Source: Thermosyntropha lipolytica DSM 11003
Lineage (GTDB): Bacteria; Bacillota; Syntrophomonadia; Syntrophomonadales; Syntrophomonadaceae
Direction: 5' to 3'
NCBI RefSeq assembly: GCF_900129805.1
Contig: NZ_FQWY01000014.1
Coordinates: 1-54,764 of the forward strand
DNA: 54,764 nucleotides
Part shown: positions 34,454-43,578 of the stretch, piece after piece
Numbering within the stretch: position 1 is the stretch's first letter
Layout: each line of letters opens with the position of its first letter
Position numbers and translations under genes: made by a program
The notes under the pieces: model-generated
Database searches by the model: none
What the model was told of the DNA's origin: nothing
Seen by the model: the letters and a program-made list of their open reading frames with translations, nothing else

Positions 34454-35923
34454 ATGATTATGAGCAAGGCGGAAATAGATCGCTGGGTCAGCCAGGTTAT
34501 AAAGCCGGAACAGATTGAAAGGTACCTGGTAAATGGACATGATTTTATTGATGACAGTTTTATACAGGAAACCCTGCTTAAGAATAAAAACCCGGATAAG
34601 TCAAGGATCCGGGAAATAATCGCCAAATCGCTGGAACTGCAGAGATTAGAGCCGGAAGAAACAGCTGCCCTTTTAAACTGTGAAGATGAAGAACTATGGG
34701 AAGAGATGTATAAAGCAGGCGGGCAAATTAAAGAAAAAGTTTACGGCCGCCGCATAGTATTTTTTGCTCCCCTCTATATAAGCAATTACTGTGTTAACAG
34801 CTGCGTTTACTGCGGATTCCGCTCGGAAAACGACAAATCTATCCGCAAACAGCTGACTATGGAAGAAGTAGCCGCGGAAGTAAGAGCCTTAGTTTCCAAA
34901 GGGCATAAACGCCTCATCGTAGTCTTTGGCGAACATCCGCTTTCTGATGTCCATTTTATAGCTAAAACCCTGGAAACCGTATACAGCACCAAAGAAGGAC
35001 GGGGAGAAATCAGACGCTGCAATGTAAATGCTGCCCCCATGTCGATAGAAGATTTAGAAATCCTGCGCGATGTAGGCATTGGAACCTTCCAGGTATTTCA
35101 GGAAACTTACCATCATGAAACTTACAAAAAACTTCATCCCCGGGGGATAAAAGCCAACTACGGCTGGCGGCTCTATGCCCTGCACCGGGCTATGGAAGCC
35201 GGAGTAGATGATGTAGGCATAGGGGCTCTTTTTGGCCTTTATGACCCTAAATTTGAGGTTATGGGGCTCCTCATGCACACCATCGACCTGGAAAAAAGGT
35301 TTGGCGGAGTAGGGCCTCATACTATATCTTTTCCTCGTCTGGAACCAGCTTCCAATACCCCATTTACCCGGAAAAGCAAATATCTGGTCGATGATAAAAC
35401 CTTCAAAAAGCTGGTAACCGTAATCAGGCTTTCGGTTCCTTATACCGGTATGATTTTGACCGCCCGGGAAACCCCGGAAGTCAGAAGAGATATTATCCCG
35501 GTAGGAGTTACCCAAATAGATGCTGGCTCCAACATCGGCATAGGAGCCTACAGCACCGATACCGTCGACTATGACCGGCAGCAGTTTATATTAGGCGACA
35601 ACCGCAGCCTGGATGAAGTCATAAGGGAAATGGCAGAAAGCGGACGCATAACCTCTTTCTGCACCGCCGATTATCGCTGTGGACGTACCGGCAATTACTT
35701 TATGGATATAGCTAAAAAAGGAAAAATCCATCACCTGTGTATGCCCAATGCCATACTGACATTTAAAGAATACCTTCTCGACTATGCCAGTGAAGAAACG
35801 AAAAAAGTCGGCGAAAAACTTATTCAAAAAGAGTTGGAAGCTCTTCCCAGCGAAGCTCTGCGCAATACCGTCAAAGAAATGCTAACCCGTATAGAAAAGG
35901 GAGAAAGAGACCTCTTCCTTTAA
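34454..35923 (+). CDS. hydG: [FeFe]-hydrogenase H-cluster radical SAM maturase HydG
   Basis: 489 residues. The radical-SAM cluster motif is CVNSCVYCGF (CxxxCxxC). Downstream family stretches include GEHPLSDVHFIAKTLE, FQETYHHETYKKLHP and GVDDVGIGALFGLYD. HydG splits tyrosine to CO and cyanide and assembles an Fe(CO)2CN synthon on a C-terminal auxiliary cluster. That cluster's usual CxxC...C motif is altered here: the sequence reads SFCTADYRCGRTGNYF, so C403 is kept, Asp is at 406 where Cys is expected, a new Cys is at 409, and C429 is kept. GGAGG is nine bases before the ATG. First gene of hydG-ORF99-hydE-hydF. Confidence 0.95.
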   Translation: MIMSKAEIDRWVSQVIKPEQIERYLVNGHDFIDDSFIQETLLKNKNPDKSRIREIIAKSLELQRLEPEETAALLNCEDEELWEEMYKAGGQIKEKVYGRRIVFFAPLYISNYCVNSCVYCGFRSENDKSIRKQLTMEEVAAEVRALVSKGHKRLIVVFGEHPLSDVHFIAKTLETVYSTKEGRGEIRRCNVNAAPMSIEDLEILRDVGIGTFQVFQETYHHETYKKLHPRGIKANYGWRLYALHRAMEAGVDDVGIGALFGLYDPKFEVMGLLMHTIDLEKRFGGVGPHTISFPRLEPASNTPFTRKSKYLVDDKTFKKLVTVIRLSVPYTGMILTARETPEVRRDIIPVGVTQIDAGSNIGIGAYSTDTVDYDRQQFILGDNRSLDEVIREMAESGRITSFCTADYRCGRTGNYFMDIAKKGKIHHLCMPNAILTFKEYLLDYASEETKKVGEKLIQKELEALPSEALRNTVKEMLTRIEKGERDLFL

Positions 35924-35943
35924 AAAAAGGATGGTGGATAAGA

Positions 35944-36243
35944 ATGGACCTTTCCCGGCTGCTTGCCCAAAAGCACCTGTATAGCGAAGAAAGGCTGGTA
36001 GAGGAATGCCATACCCTCATAAGCCGGTTATATCCCGGACTTGCCGTCAGGTGGGCCAAAATTTACGGTAAACGCTGGGCTTTTATCAAAGGCAATCAGG
36101 AAGGGCTAAGCCTCCATGCGGAGAAATACCAGCTGAGTCCCCATATCGGCATAATACTTGACAATCCGGAGGCAATAAGCCCGGAAGATAAAAAAGAGCT
36201 GTTAGCTGCTCTTAAGGAGTGTTTTAATCATGGAACAGGATAA
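35944..36243 (+). CDS. Hypothetical 99-aa protein between hydG and hydE
   Basis: 99 residues, not recognised. It has no cysteine cluster, membrane segment or signal peptide; its single Cys residues are at EECHTL and KECFNH. A helical N-terminus (MDLSRLLAQKHLYSEERLVE) precedes a likely alpha/beta core (VRWAKIYGKRWAFIKGNQEG, SPHIGIILDN) and a terminal helix. Its stop overlaps the hydE start by 14 bases and it begins 20 bases after hydG, so its synthesis is probably coupled to that of the maturases. Position suggests a role in H-cluster assembly or its control, which is inference only. Confidence 0.75.
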   Translation: MDLSRLLAQKHLYSEERLVEECHTLISRLYPGLAVRWAKIYGKRWAFIKGNQEGLSLHAEKYQLSPHIGIILDNPEAISPEDKKELLAALKECFNHGTG

Positions 36244-37285
36244 AATACTGGATTTTTTGAAAAGCGACAAAAGCGAAGATATGGACTATCTCTTTACAGA
36301 AGCTTTTTCTATTCGGCAAAAAACTATAGGCAACCGGGTATACCTGCGCGGTCTTATAGAATTTTCTAATTTTTGCACCCTGGACTGTTTATACTGCGGG
36401 GTTCGCCGAAGCAATCACAAGGTTATGCGTTATAAGCTGTCCCGGGAAGAAATAATCTCTCTGGCCTTGCTAGCTTACGAGCAAGGCTTTCAGTCATTAG
36501 CCCTGCAGTCTGGCGAAATAAGAAGCGACACTCATATCGACTGGCTGGCCGACCTGGTTTATGAAATAAAAAAGATGACCAGCCAGGGGCAAAATCCTGG
36601 CCTGGGTATAACTTTAAGTGTAGGCGAACTAGACTACTATCAGTATAAAAAGCTCTATGACGCCGGGGCTCACCGCTACCTTCTGCGCATCGAAACCTCC
36701 AATCCCCGCCTCTTTGCCCGTATCCACCCTCCCGGGCAAAGCTTTGAAAAAAGGCGGGAAGCCCTGTATGCGCTTAAAGAGATCGGCTACCAGGTGGGAA
36801 CAGGTGTAATGATCGGACTTCCCTATCAGACCTATGAAGACCTCTTATCTGACCTGGAATTTTTTATAAAAATGGATATAGATATGCTGGGCATGGGGCC
36901 TTATATTCCTCACCCTGACACCCCTCTTTTTAAGGAAATTGAACACATAAAAATAGACCCTTATACTTCAAGCCTCAAAATGATAAGCTTAGCCCGTATA
37001 CTAATGCCGGATATCAATATAGTCGCTTCTACTGCTCTGCAGACCATTCATCCGGAAGGCCTCAAAAACGGGCTTAAAGCCGGGGCTAATATAGTTATGC
37101 CGGTTCTAACCCCGGAAGAAAACCGCCTGCACTATACCTTGTATGCAGGCAAAAAATATACTCCTTTTAGCCAGCTCATAGCCGAAATAAAAAACAGCGG
37201 CTTTGAAGTAGGCCTATGGCAGTACGGAGATTCTCCCCACTTCTTCAAAAGGCAGAAAAGCCAGATTCAGGTTAAGGGAGGCTAA
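36230..37285 (+). CDS. hydE: [FeFe]-hydrogenase H-cluster radical SAM maturase HydE
   Basis: 351 residues. The N-terminal radical-SAM motif FCTLDCLYCGVRRSN (CxxxCxxC) is in the family position near residue 50. LALQSGEIRSDTHIDWLADL, LRIETSNPRLFARIHPPGQS and GTGVMIGLPYQTYEDLLSDL are typical of HydE. It acts on the HydG product and helps build the azadithiolate bridge of the H-cluster. AAGGAG sits ten bases before the ATG, inside the preceding gene. The hydF gene begins 3 bases after its stop. Confidence 0.95.
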   Translation: MEQDKILDFLKSDKSEDMDYLFTEAFSIRQKTIGNRVYLRGLIEFSNFCTLDCLYCGVRRSNHKVMRYKLSREEIISLALLAYEQGFQSLALQSGEIRSDTHIDWLADLVYEIKKMTSQGQNPGLGITLSVGELDYYQYKKLYDAGAHRYLLRIETSNPRLFARIHPPGQSFEKRREALYALKEIGYQVGTGVMIGLPYQTYEDLLSDLEFFIKMDIDMLGMGPYIPHPDTPLFKEIEHIKIDPYTSSLKMISLARILMPDINIVASTALQTIHPEGLKNGLKAGANIVMPVLTPEENRLHYTLYAGKKYTPFSQLIAEIKNSGFEVGLWQYGDSPHFFKRQKSQIQVKGG

Positions 37286-37288
37286 AAA

Positions 37289-38488
37289 ATGCAGGAAACC
37301 CCAAGAGCTAACCGCTTGCATATAGCCATATTTGGACGCCGCAATGCCGGCAAATCAAGCCTTATAAATGCTATTACCGGGCAGGACATCGCCTTAGTTT
37401 CCGATAAAGCAGGGACTACTACTGATCCTGTTTATAAAGCTATGGAAATCCTGCCCTTAGGACCCTGTGTGCTTATTGATACCGCGGGAATCGATGATGA
37501 AGGAGAGCTGGGGGTTTTGCGCATCAAAAAAACCCGGGAAGTCCTTGATAAAACTGATTTAGCCCTTCTCGTCATAGACCCTCTGCAGGGAATAAGCACT
37601 TTTGAACTGGAGCTGGTAGAGGAATTTCGCCGGCGCAATATCCCCTTTATACCTGTAATAAATAAAATCGATCAGGCGACCCCTTCCCCTGCTGATATTG
37701 AAAAAGAGATAAAAGAAAAAGTCCATCTGGTAAGCGCTGTCAGCAAAGAAGGCATAGACCAGCTCAAAGAACTCATAGCCCTTAAAGCTCCTTCTGACTA
37801 CCAGGAACCAGCCATCATAGGCGACCTTTTACAGCCCGGAGACATGTGCATACTGGTAACCCCCATCGACAGTGCCGCCCCCAAAGGCAGGCTTATCCTT
37901 CCTCAGGTGCAAACTATCCGGGATATACTGGATCACGATAGCCAGGCCCTGGTGGTGAAGGAAACCGAACTGGCAAAAGCTTTAGCCAGCCTGAAAAATC
38001 CTCCGCGCATCGTAATTACCGATTCCCAGGCCTTTAAGGAAGTAGAAAGGATACTCGACCCTTCTATCCCCCTTACATCTTTTTCCATACTCTATGCCCG
38101 TTATAAAGGAGACCTAAAAATCCTCCTTGCAGGGATAGAAAAGCTAAAAGAAATAAAGCCGGGGGATAAAATCCTCATCGCTGAAGCCTGTACCCATCAC
38201 CGCCAGCAGGATGATATAGGTACGGTAAAAATACCCCGCCTCCTTGAAAAAATAGCCGGAGGCAAACTGGACCTCCACTGGAGCAGCGGCAGCGGATACC
38301 CGGAAAACTTGAGCTCATTTGAACTGATAATCCACTGCGGAGGTTGTATGCTAAACCGCAGACAGATGCTGAGTCGAATAAACAAAGCCCGAGAAAAAGG
38401 AGTACCTATCACCAATTACGGACTATTCCTGGCCTATGCCAACGGCATCTTAGAGCGGGCTTTAGCCCCTCTTGTGCATAAGTTATAA
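37289..38488 (+). CDS. hydF: [FeFe]-hydrogenase H-cluster maturation GTPase HydF
   Basis: 399 residues. The N-terminal GTPase domain has the P-loop FGRRNAGKSSLINAITGQD, switch region AGTTTDP, DTAGIDDEG and NKID. A dimerisation domain follows. The C-terminal cluster domain has the expected ligands: CTHHR (CxH) and, about 50 residues later, HCGGC (HCxxC). HydF is the scaffold on which the [2Fe] subcluster is completed and from which it is passed to HydA. GGGAGG lies seven bases before the ATG. Last gene of the maturation run; a long hairpin begins over its stop codon. Confidence 0.96.
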   Translation: MQETPRANRLHIAIFGRRNAGKSSLINAITGQDIALVSDKAGTTTDPVYKAMEILPLGPCVLIDTAGIDDEGELGVLRIKKTREVLDKTDLALLVIDPLQGISTFELELVEEFRRRNIPFIPVINKIDQATPSPADIEKEIKEKVHLVSAVSKEGIDQLKELIALKAPSDYQEPAIIGDLLQPGDMCILVTPIDSAAPKGRLILPQVQTIRDILDHDSQALVVKETELAKALASLKNPPRIVITDSQAFKEVERILDPSIPLTSFSILYARYKGDLKILLAGIEKLKEIKPGDKILIAEACTHHRQQDDIGTVKIPRLLEKIAGGKLDLHWSSGSGYPENLSSFELIIHCGGCMLNRRQMLSRINKAREKGVPITNYGLFLAYANGILERALAPLVHKL

Positions 38489-38530
38489 AAATAGATAAAA
38501 GCCTGCATGAAGCAGGCTTTTATCTATTTT
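38487..38530. terminator. Bidirectional terminator between hydF and a crotonase-fold gene
   Basis: A stem of about 19 bp (AAAATAGATAAAAGCCTGC with its complement) around a short loop. It overlaps the last bases of the convergent crotonase-fold gene and ends in T-runs on both strands. Confidence 0.9.
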
Positions 38531-39330
38531 CTCCACAGAATCTTACCGGTGAAATTAGGCCTGCGCTTTTCCACAAAAGCCCGGGTTCCTTCTTTAAAAT
38601 CATCGGAGGCCCAGGCTAGAATCTGATTTAAGCTTTCTAATTCCGCCTGAGCATAAAAATCATTTTTAAGAGCTGCCCTTAAGAGCTTCTTATCCATCCA
38701 CACCGTATAAAGCGGCTTCCTTATAAGCCTTTCTGCCCATTTTTCCGCTTCTGCCAGCACCTGATCTGCAGGCACCACTAAATTTACCAGGCCTAATTTT
38801 TCAGCTTCGGCACTGTCCATTATCTTGCCATACCATAAAATTTCCAGCGCCTTATGATACCCTACCTTCTGTACCAGGAAATAAGAAGCCCCACTATCCG
38901 GGGTAAAACCGATATTGATAAAATTAAAACCAAATTTAGCTGTATCAGCGGCGATAATAATATCACATGAAAACATAGCTGCAATACCTGCCCCGGCTAC
39001 TGGTCCATTTACCGCCGCAATAACCGGCTTTTCAATCTCATATATAGCCTGTACCAGCCCGGTAGAAGCATCATAAGTAGCCTTCGCCTTTTGCGGGGTG
39101 TCCATAGCTGCCAGAATCGAAATATCTCCTCCTGCCGACCAGCCCGGCCCAGCTCCCGTTATAATCAACACCTGGATATCATCATTTTCCCTTACCGCTT
39201 TACAGGCTTCCGGCACTTCCGTAACCAGCTCATAATTAAAAGCATTAAGCGCTTCTGGCCGGTTAAAAGTCATAATTCCGATCCCATTTTCCTTTACTTC
39301 CAGCTTAACCGTTTTCCAATTATAGGCCAT
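38524..39330 (-). CDS. Enoyl-CoA hydratase/isomerase family protein, PaaG-like
   Basis: 268 residues with the crotonase fold: GPGWSAGGDISIL and VNGPVAGAGIAAMFSCDI form the oxyanion hole. Both hydratase glutamates are missing (the first position is Ala, the second Phe in FGFNFINIG). INIGFTPDSGASYFL instead carries the aspartate used by isomerases such as PaaG (ring 1,2-epoxyphenylacetyl-CoA isomerase). It is therefore more likely an isomerase or another acyl-CoA-transforming crotonase than a hydratase. Its natural substrate is not evident. Monocistronic, facing the hydrogenase maturation operon. Confidence 0.8.
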   Translation of the reverse strand: MAYNWKTVKLEVKENGIGIMTFNRPEALNAFNYELVTEVPEACKAVRENDDIQVLIITGAGPGWSAGGDISILAAMDTPQKAKATYDASTGLVQAIYEIEKPVIAAVNGPVAGAGIAAMFSCDIIIAADTAKFGFNFINIGFTPDSGASYFLVQKVGYHKALEILWYGKIMDSAEAEKLGLVNLVVPADQVLAEAEKWAERLIRKPLYTVWMDKKLLRAALKNDFYAQAELESLNQILAWASDDFKEGTRAFVEKRRPNFTGKILWRK

Positions 39331-39513
39331 TCCCTTCTATCCCCCCAAATAAAAATATCCTGGAAAATACTATCATAAATATTATATCACTTGAATAAAA
39401 AATAAAAAACAAAAATATTTCGTAGGCAGGGATGGCTCTTAAAGGGAAACCCTGGGTAAGGTAAAATAATTTTATATTACCAAACCCTAGTTTAAAAACC
39501 AGAAAATATCAAT

Positions 39514-39533
39514 CCCCTCCTAGTAAGGAGGGG
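39514..39533 (-). terminator. Hairpin downstream of tRNA-Pro
   Basis: CCCCTCC pairs with GGAGGGG around TAGTAA. The tail on the minus strand is only moderately T-rich (GATATTTTC), so it may be a weak terminator for the tRNA. Confidence 0.5.
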
Positions 39534-39570
39534 AGTTATAAAGTACACAGCAAATTGTAAGCATAAAAAA

Positions 39571-39647
39571 TGGTCGGGATGACAGGATTTGAACCTGCGA
39601 CCTTCTGGTCCCGAACCAGACGCTCTACCAAACTGAGCCACATCCCG
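39571..39647 (-). tRNA. tRNA-Pro (anticodon CGG)
   Basis: 77 bases with encoded CCA. The acceptor stem CGGGATG pairs with CATCCCG. The anticodon stem TCTGG/CCAGA encloses TTCGGGA, giving anticodon CGG. The T arm GCAGGTTCAAATCCTGT is normal. Confidence 0.95.
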
Positions 39648-39807
39648 ACACCTATTAACCAGCGCAAAATTTATTTTAACGCAAAAATCACATTATTGCA
39701 AGACCAAGTTTAAAAACCTTCTTCATTAGCCCTTATTTTCTGCCTCTAGCTGTTCTATTTTCTGTTAGCCAACTGCTTTATTATAGCCATCTCCAGCCTA
39801 AACCACT

Positions 39808-40788
39808 TTAACCGGAATGGTCGGCCATAAAAGCATGGATTTTATCATACAAAATGCGGGTGACTTTAGCATCCAGCTGGCCAAAAGACCTGTTTCTTAG
39901 TTCCTCCAAAGAAGCAGGAATAGCAACTGCCCTGGCATAGGAACGGTCAGTAGTCATGGCATTGAATATGCTGGCAACTGCCACTATGCGCGGATAAAGA
40001 GGTATATCACTCCCTAAAATCCCTTGCGGATATCCTGTTCCATCCAGTCTTTCATGATGCATTAAAACCCCCACTATAACGCGAGGTGGCATCCAGTCGG
40101 TTTTTAAAAGATTTTTCGCACCTAAAATAGGATGAGTCTTTACCAGAGCCCATTCTTCCGCATTCAACGGCCCCTTTTTCTTGAGCATTCCTTCCGGAAG
40201 CTGCAGTTCTCCTATATCATGTAGCAACCCGGTTAATCCCACTTCCCATATTTCATAAAGAGAGAGCCCCAGCCACTTTCCTAAAAGAATACTTAATATA
40301 GCCGTATTTAAAGCATGGTATTCATATTCATAATCTTTTTTGGCATTTTTAATCTGCAAATAATAACGCAGGCTGGCCTGTTCATCTTCTATTAAATAGC
40401 GGGCAAATAACATCACATCATCTTTTAGATTAGCCTGCATAAGCTTGTTATATTTACCTCTTAAAGCCGTACGCCGCACTTCATAAAGCAGCGTATCATA
40501 TAGCCTTGCAAACTGGGCAAAATTATCAGTATGGGCTTTAAATTTCTCTATCTGCTCCAGGTCAGGTTTGCTATCACCATCTTTATTTGCAGGGTCTTCA
40601 ACTTCAATATATACCATCTCAATCCCTTTCCGCAAAAGGCCTTCCTTCAGCTCGGCAATTAAAACCGTGCCGCTTTTTAAAAGCAGCCTTCCCTGACTGT
40701 CAAACACATCCTGGGCTAAACTCTCCCCTACCGGCAAATCATGCAGTGAAATACTCCTCTTCACTCCAACCCCCCCACCCATTTTCAC
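39808..40788 (-). CDS. HD-GYP domain protein, putative cyclic-di-GMP phosphodiesterase
   Basis: 326 residues. The C-terminal half is an HD-GYP domain: GLTGLLHDIGELQLPEGML (the HD motif, with Glu for the usual Lys after HDIG), THPILGAKNLL, LMHHERLDGTGYPQG (the GYP signature) and VASIFNAMTTDRSYA. It should hydrolyse cyclic di-GMP to pGpG or GMP. The N-terminal 60 residues (SLHDLPVGESLAQDVFDSQG) form the small beta domain (DUF3391-like) often found in front of HD-GYP. The start is uncertain: GTG 40788, ATG 40782, or GTG 40764, the last with GGGGGGG six bases upstream. Confidence 0.85.
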   Translation of the reverse strand: MKMGGGVGVKRSISLHDLPVGESLAQDVFDSQGRLLLKSGTVLIAELKEGLLRKGIEMVYIEVEDPANKDGDSKPDLEQIEKFKAHTDNFAQFARLYDTLLYEVRRTALRGKYNKLMQANLKDDVMLFARYLIEDEQASLRYYLQIKNAKKDYEYEYHALNTAILSILLGKWLGLSLYEIWEVGLTGLLHDIGELQLPEGMLKKKGPLNAEEWALVKTHPILGAKNLLKTDWMPPRVIVGVLMHHERLDGTGYPQGILGSDIPLYPRIVAVASIFNAMTTDRSYARAVAIPASLEELRNRSFGQLDAKVTRILYDKIHAFMADHSG

Positions 40789-40903
40789 TTTTTCCCTTAT
40801 CCGTTTCGCTTTAAGTTTAGCAAATTTTCCATCTAATGTCTTACTTTATTATACATTTTATTTCATTTTTCGCATAAGGTTTTAAAAAAATAAGGTTGAT
40901 AGT

Positions 40904-41179
40904 TTATAATAACCTATCAACCTCTAAACAAGCCTCCTTAGCATACATATCCTGTATTTCCGCTATCCTGGGTACTAATTCATGATATTTCTGGTGTACA
41001 CTCCCCTCATCAGCCTGGGCCAGCAGTAAAACCTTATTTTCGCCAATTTCTAATCCTATATTATATATACCGCTTGCCACATCAGCCCCTACCAGGAGCC
41101 CTTCATACTCTTCCTTTACATAGCTGCTGTTTTGCAAGAACTCCTCTTTGCTTACAATTTTGCCCTGGCGGTAATCCAC
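40904..41179 (-). CDS. Hypothetical protein, 91 aa
   Basis: 91 residues, not recognised; no membrane segment or metal motif. The sequence looks like a small alpha/beta protein with a beta-hairpin (GLLVGADVASGIYNIGLEIG, ENKVLLLAQ) followed by a helix (YHELVPRIAEIQDMYAKEA). It starts at GTG with AAGGAGG suitably placed, so it is probably translated. It lies between the histidine kinase and HD-GYP genes on the same strand, and may belong to the same signalling group. Confidence 0.65.
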   Translation of the reverse strand: MDYRQGKIVSKEEFLQNSSYVKEEYEGLLVGADVASGIYNIGLEIGENKVLLLAQADEGSVHQKYHELVPRIAEIQDMYAKEACLEVDRLL

Positions 41180-41244
41180 AAGCCTTCCTCCTTCATCTTT
41201 TTAACTGCTATTTTCCCTAAAAAACAAATCATTATGCATAAAAC

Positions 41245-43578
41245 CTATACATCAACCAGAGGCAGATAGACTTCTACTCTCGTACCCTTGCACAATTTGC
41301 TCTCCAGCTTGATTTCGCCCCCATGTTCCTTTATTATTTTATAACTTATGGAAAGGCCAAGGCCTGTGCTGTTATCCTTGGTAGTAAAAAAAGGCTCCAT
41401 TACCCGCTCCAGGTAAACTTCGTCGATCCCTTCACCTTCATCGGCAAAAACAATACAGGCAAAATTATCTTTCTTTCCTATCTCGATCCTTACAGTATCT
41501 CCGGGTGCGGAAGCCTCAAGAGCATTACATAAAATATTTCTTAAAGCCTGCTCCATCTGGTTTTGATCAACGCGAACCTTTAAGCCACTAAAATCATAAC
41601 TTCTTATGAGATTTACATGACGGGTTAAAAATTCATCCCATAAAGAAACTAAAACCCTGTCTACTAAATAGCTTATCTCAGTTTCCTTCAGTTCAGTTAT
41701 AATATCACGCGAAAGGCGCAAAAAATTCCTTATTATATCATCTACCCTGTCTATCTCTTCGATTATCATATTATAGTAGTCTGTATTCTGGGGATTTTCT
41801 AACGTGAGCATCTGCGCCAACCCCTTGATAGTAGTCATAGGATTGCGCATCTCATGGGCAATATTCACCGCTATATCTCCTATCAAGGTAAAACGCTGCA
41901 AGAGATCAAGCTTCTCCTTTTCTCTCCCTGCTTTTTCTCCATCATCTTTATTCCAGGCAAGCATTCTCGCCAGGGCCAGGGAAACATCGCTCATTATCCT
42001 GGCTATAATATGGTTGCTGCTCCTTTCCTCCTCTTTACGATAAGCCCATTTAAATATACCTATATTTTTATTAAGGCCGTATAAATGAACTTTCGCTGCA
42101 TAATCATACCCCTCAGCCAATAATTCCCTATCATCAAAACAGGTGCTGTTTTTCAGGCTATATTCTCTGAACAAACCATAACCATATTCTTCGTCTATTT
42201 CCAGCTCACTCCGGTGCAGCACGGAAAAAAAATTCTTATTATTTCTCCGCGCATAAATATGAACCAAATTATCCCGGTATATATAAAAAGCAAAACTATA
42301 ATCAGGCATTTCCTCGGCTAAACATTGCAAAATAGCAAAAAAAGCTTCTCTTATACCTTTACTCTCCGCAATAACCTTCAGTATGCGCTTTTCTATCCTA
42401 TCTTTAATTATATCACTGTAATTAAACTCATTGCTCCTCAAGTCTACAGCAGGCAGGGAAATTATAACTGCCGGCTTGTCATTATAAGAAATAAAAGATA
42501 AATGCAAAATGCTCCTCAGCCTCTCTCCCCGGCAGGTAAATATATCTGCTTTCAGCTTAAATAACTCCTGTTCTTCCTGCTGGCACCTTTTAATTAAAGC
42601 CGCCACCCTGCCTCGATATTCAGGAGCCAGCCACTTCCAGCTGGCAGAACTTTGGAGTTCCTCTTCGGTATAGCCGGTAAGCCGGCAAAAACTCTTATTG
42701 GCAAAAATAACCCTGTGATCAGCAACCATGATGATAGGCTCATAAGCCAGATAGAGCAACCTGCGGTATTTTTCCTCTATATACCGCATCTTCTGCCGGT
42801 AACATTCCATATCCTGTATCTTACGCACATGTACCTGCAAAGCAAACTGTCCTTCGTAAATAGTTGAAAAATAGCTGACCTCACAGTCAACAGGCATTTT
42901 AAACTTGTTTACAAAACCATATACTAATCTTTCTCTCACTAAAATTTCATTATCCATTATCGTATGCAAATAATACTCCATACTTTTTCGGTTTTCTTCT
43001 TTTATAAAATCAAGAGGATGTAAATCATATATTTCCTGTAAACTATAACCAAAAATAGAGGCAAATCTTTCATTAACAGCCAGAAAGCCTTTTTTCCCTA
43101 TTATGCAGATCCCCTCTAAAGCGTTTTCCAGAATGCTTTTATAACGCTGTTTTATAACCAGCAAAGCTTCTTTCACATCCTGGTATCCTTCTGCTTCGAT
43201 TAAAAAAACTAAATAAATACCTTTATGCTCGTATAGGTCAATAAAGAAAGATATATTTTCTTCCTCTTTATTTTTAAGGTAAATAGCTCTATCTATAATC
43301 TCGTTCATACCGGCTCCAAAAAATCCCTCATCTAAATCTTGCTTTTCCACTAAAATACTTAAAAAATTCTCGTTTATAATATCCTGCCTTTTTTTATACC
43401 CCAGCAGCACATGGGCTCGGACATTTATGTCCAAAATATTTCCCGCTATATCACATAAAACAACAGGCACTCCTAAAAACTCGAGAAGACGCCGTCTCCT
43501 ATATTCATCGCCATTAAGCCAAACCTCTATTATCTGCTGAGCCCTCCGCTTCAGATCCTGTTTAGTGCCTGTTTTCAT
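41245..43578 (-). CDS. PAS-domain sensor histidine kinase
   Basis: 777 residues from ATG 43576-43578, which has GGGGGAG upstream. No membrane segments, so a soluble sensor. Several PAS domains follow each other: one at about 35-130 (VPVVLCDIAGNILDINVRAH), one at about 155-260 (LEGICIIGKKGFLAVNERFA) and one at about 275-390 (EPIIMVADHRVIFANKSFCR). A GAF-like segment follows. The HisKA box is VNIAHEMRNPMTTIKGLAQM. The ATPase domain has QALRNILCNALEASAPGD, FADEGEGIDEVYLERVMEPF and DNSTGLGLSISYKIIKEHGG. No response regulator gene is adjacent, so the partner is elsewhere. Confidence 0.92.
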   Translation of the reverse strand: MKTGTKQDLKRRAQQIIEVWLNGDEYRRRRLLEFLGVPVVLCDIAGNILDINVRAHVLLGYKKRQDIINENFLSILVEKQDLDEGFFGAGMNEIIDRAIYLKNKEEENISFFIDLYEHKGIYLVFLIEAEGYQDVKEALLVIKQRYKSILENALEGICIIGKKGFLAVNERFASIFGYSLQEIYDLHPLDFIKEENRKSMEYYLHTIMDNEILVRERLVYGFVNKFKMPVDCEVSYFSTIYEGQFALQVHVRKIQDMECYRQKMRYIEEKYRRLLYLAYEPIIMVADHRVIFANKSFCRLTGYTEEELQSSASWKWLAPEYRGRVAALIKRCQQEEQELFKLKADIFTCRGERLRSILHLSFISYNDKPAVIISLPAVDLRSNEFNYSDIIKDRIEKRILKVIAESKGIREAFFAILQCLAEEMPDYSFAFYIYRDNLVHIYARRNNKNFFSVLHRSELEIDEEYGYGLFREYSLKNSTCFDDRELLAEGYDYAAKVHLYGLNKNIGIFKWAYRKEEERSSNHIIARIMSDVSLALARMLAWNKDDGEKAGREKEKLDLLQRFTLIGDIAVNIAHEMRNPMTTIKGLAQMLTLENPQNTDYYNMIIEEIDRVDDIIRNFLRLSRDIITELKETEISYLVDRVLVSLWDEFLTRHVNLIRSYDFSGLKVRVDQNQMEQALRNILCNALEASAPGDTVRIEIGKKDNFACIVFADEGEGIDEVYLERVMEPFFTTKDNSTGLGLSISYKIIKEHGGEIKLESKLCKGTRVEVYLPLVDV

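Noticed and set aside
39438-39449. Third copy of the TM1266/hydG leader motif
   Set aside because: CTTAAAGGGAAA is similar by a few bases, but the CCTGATA block and spacing are missing and no hyd gene is downstream.
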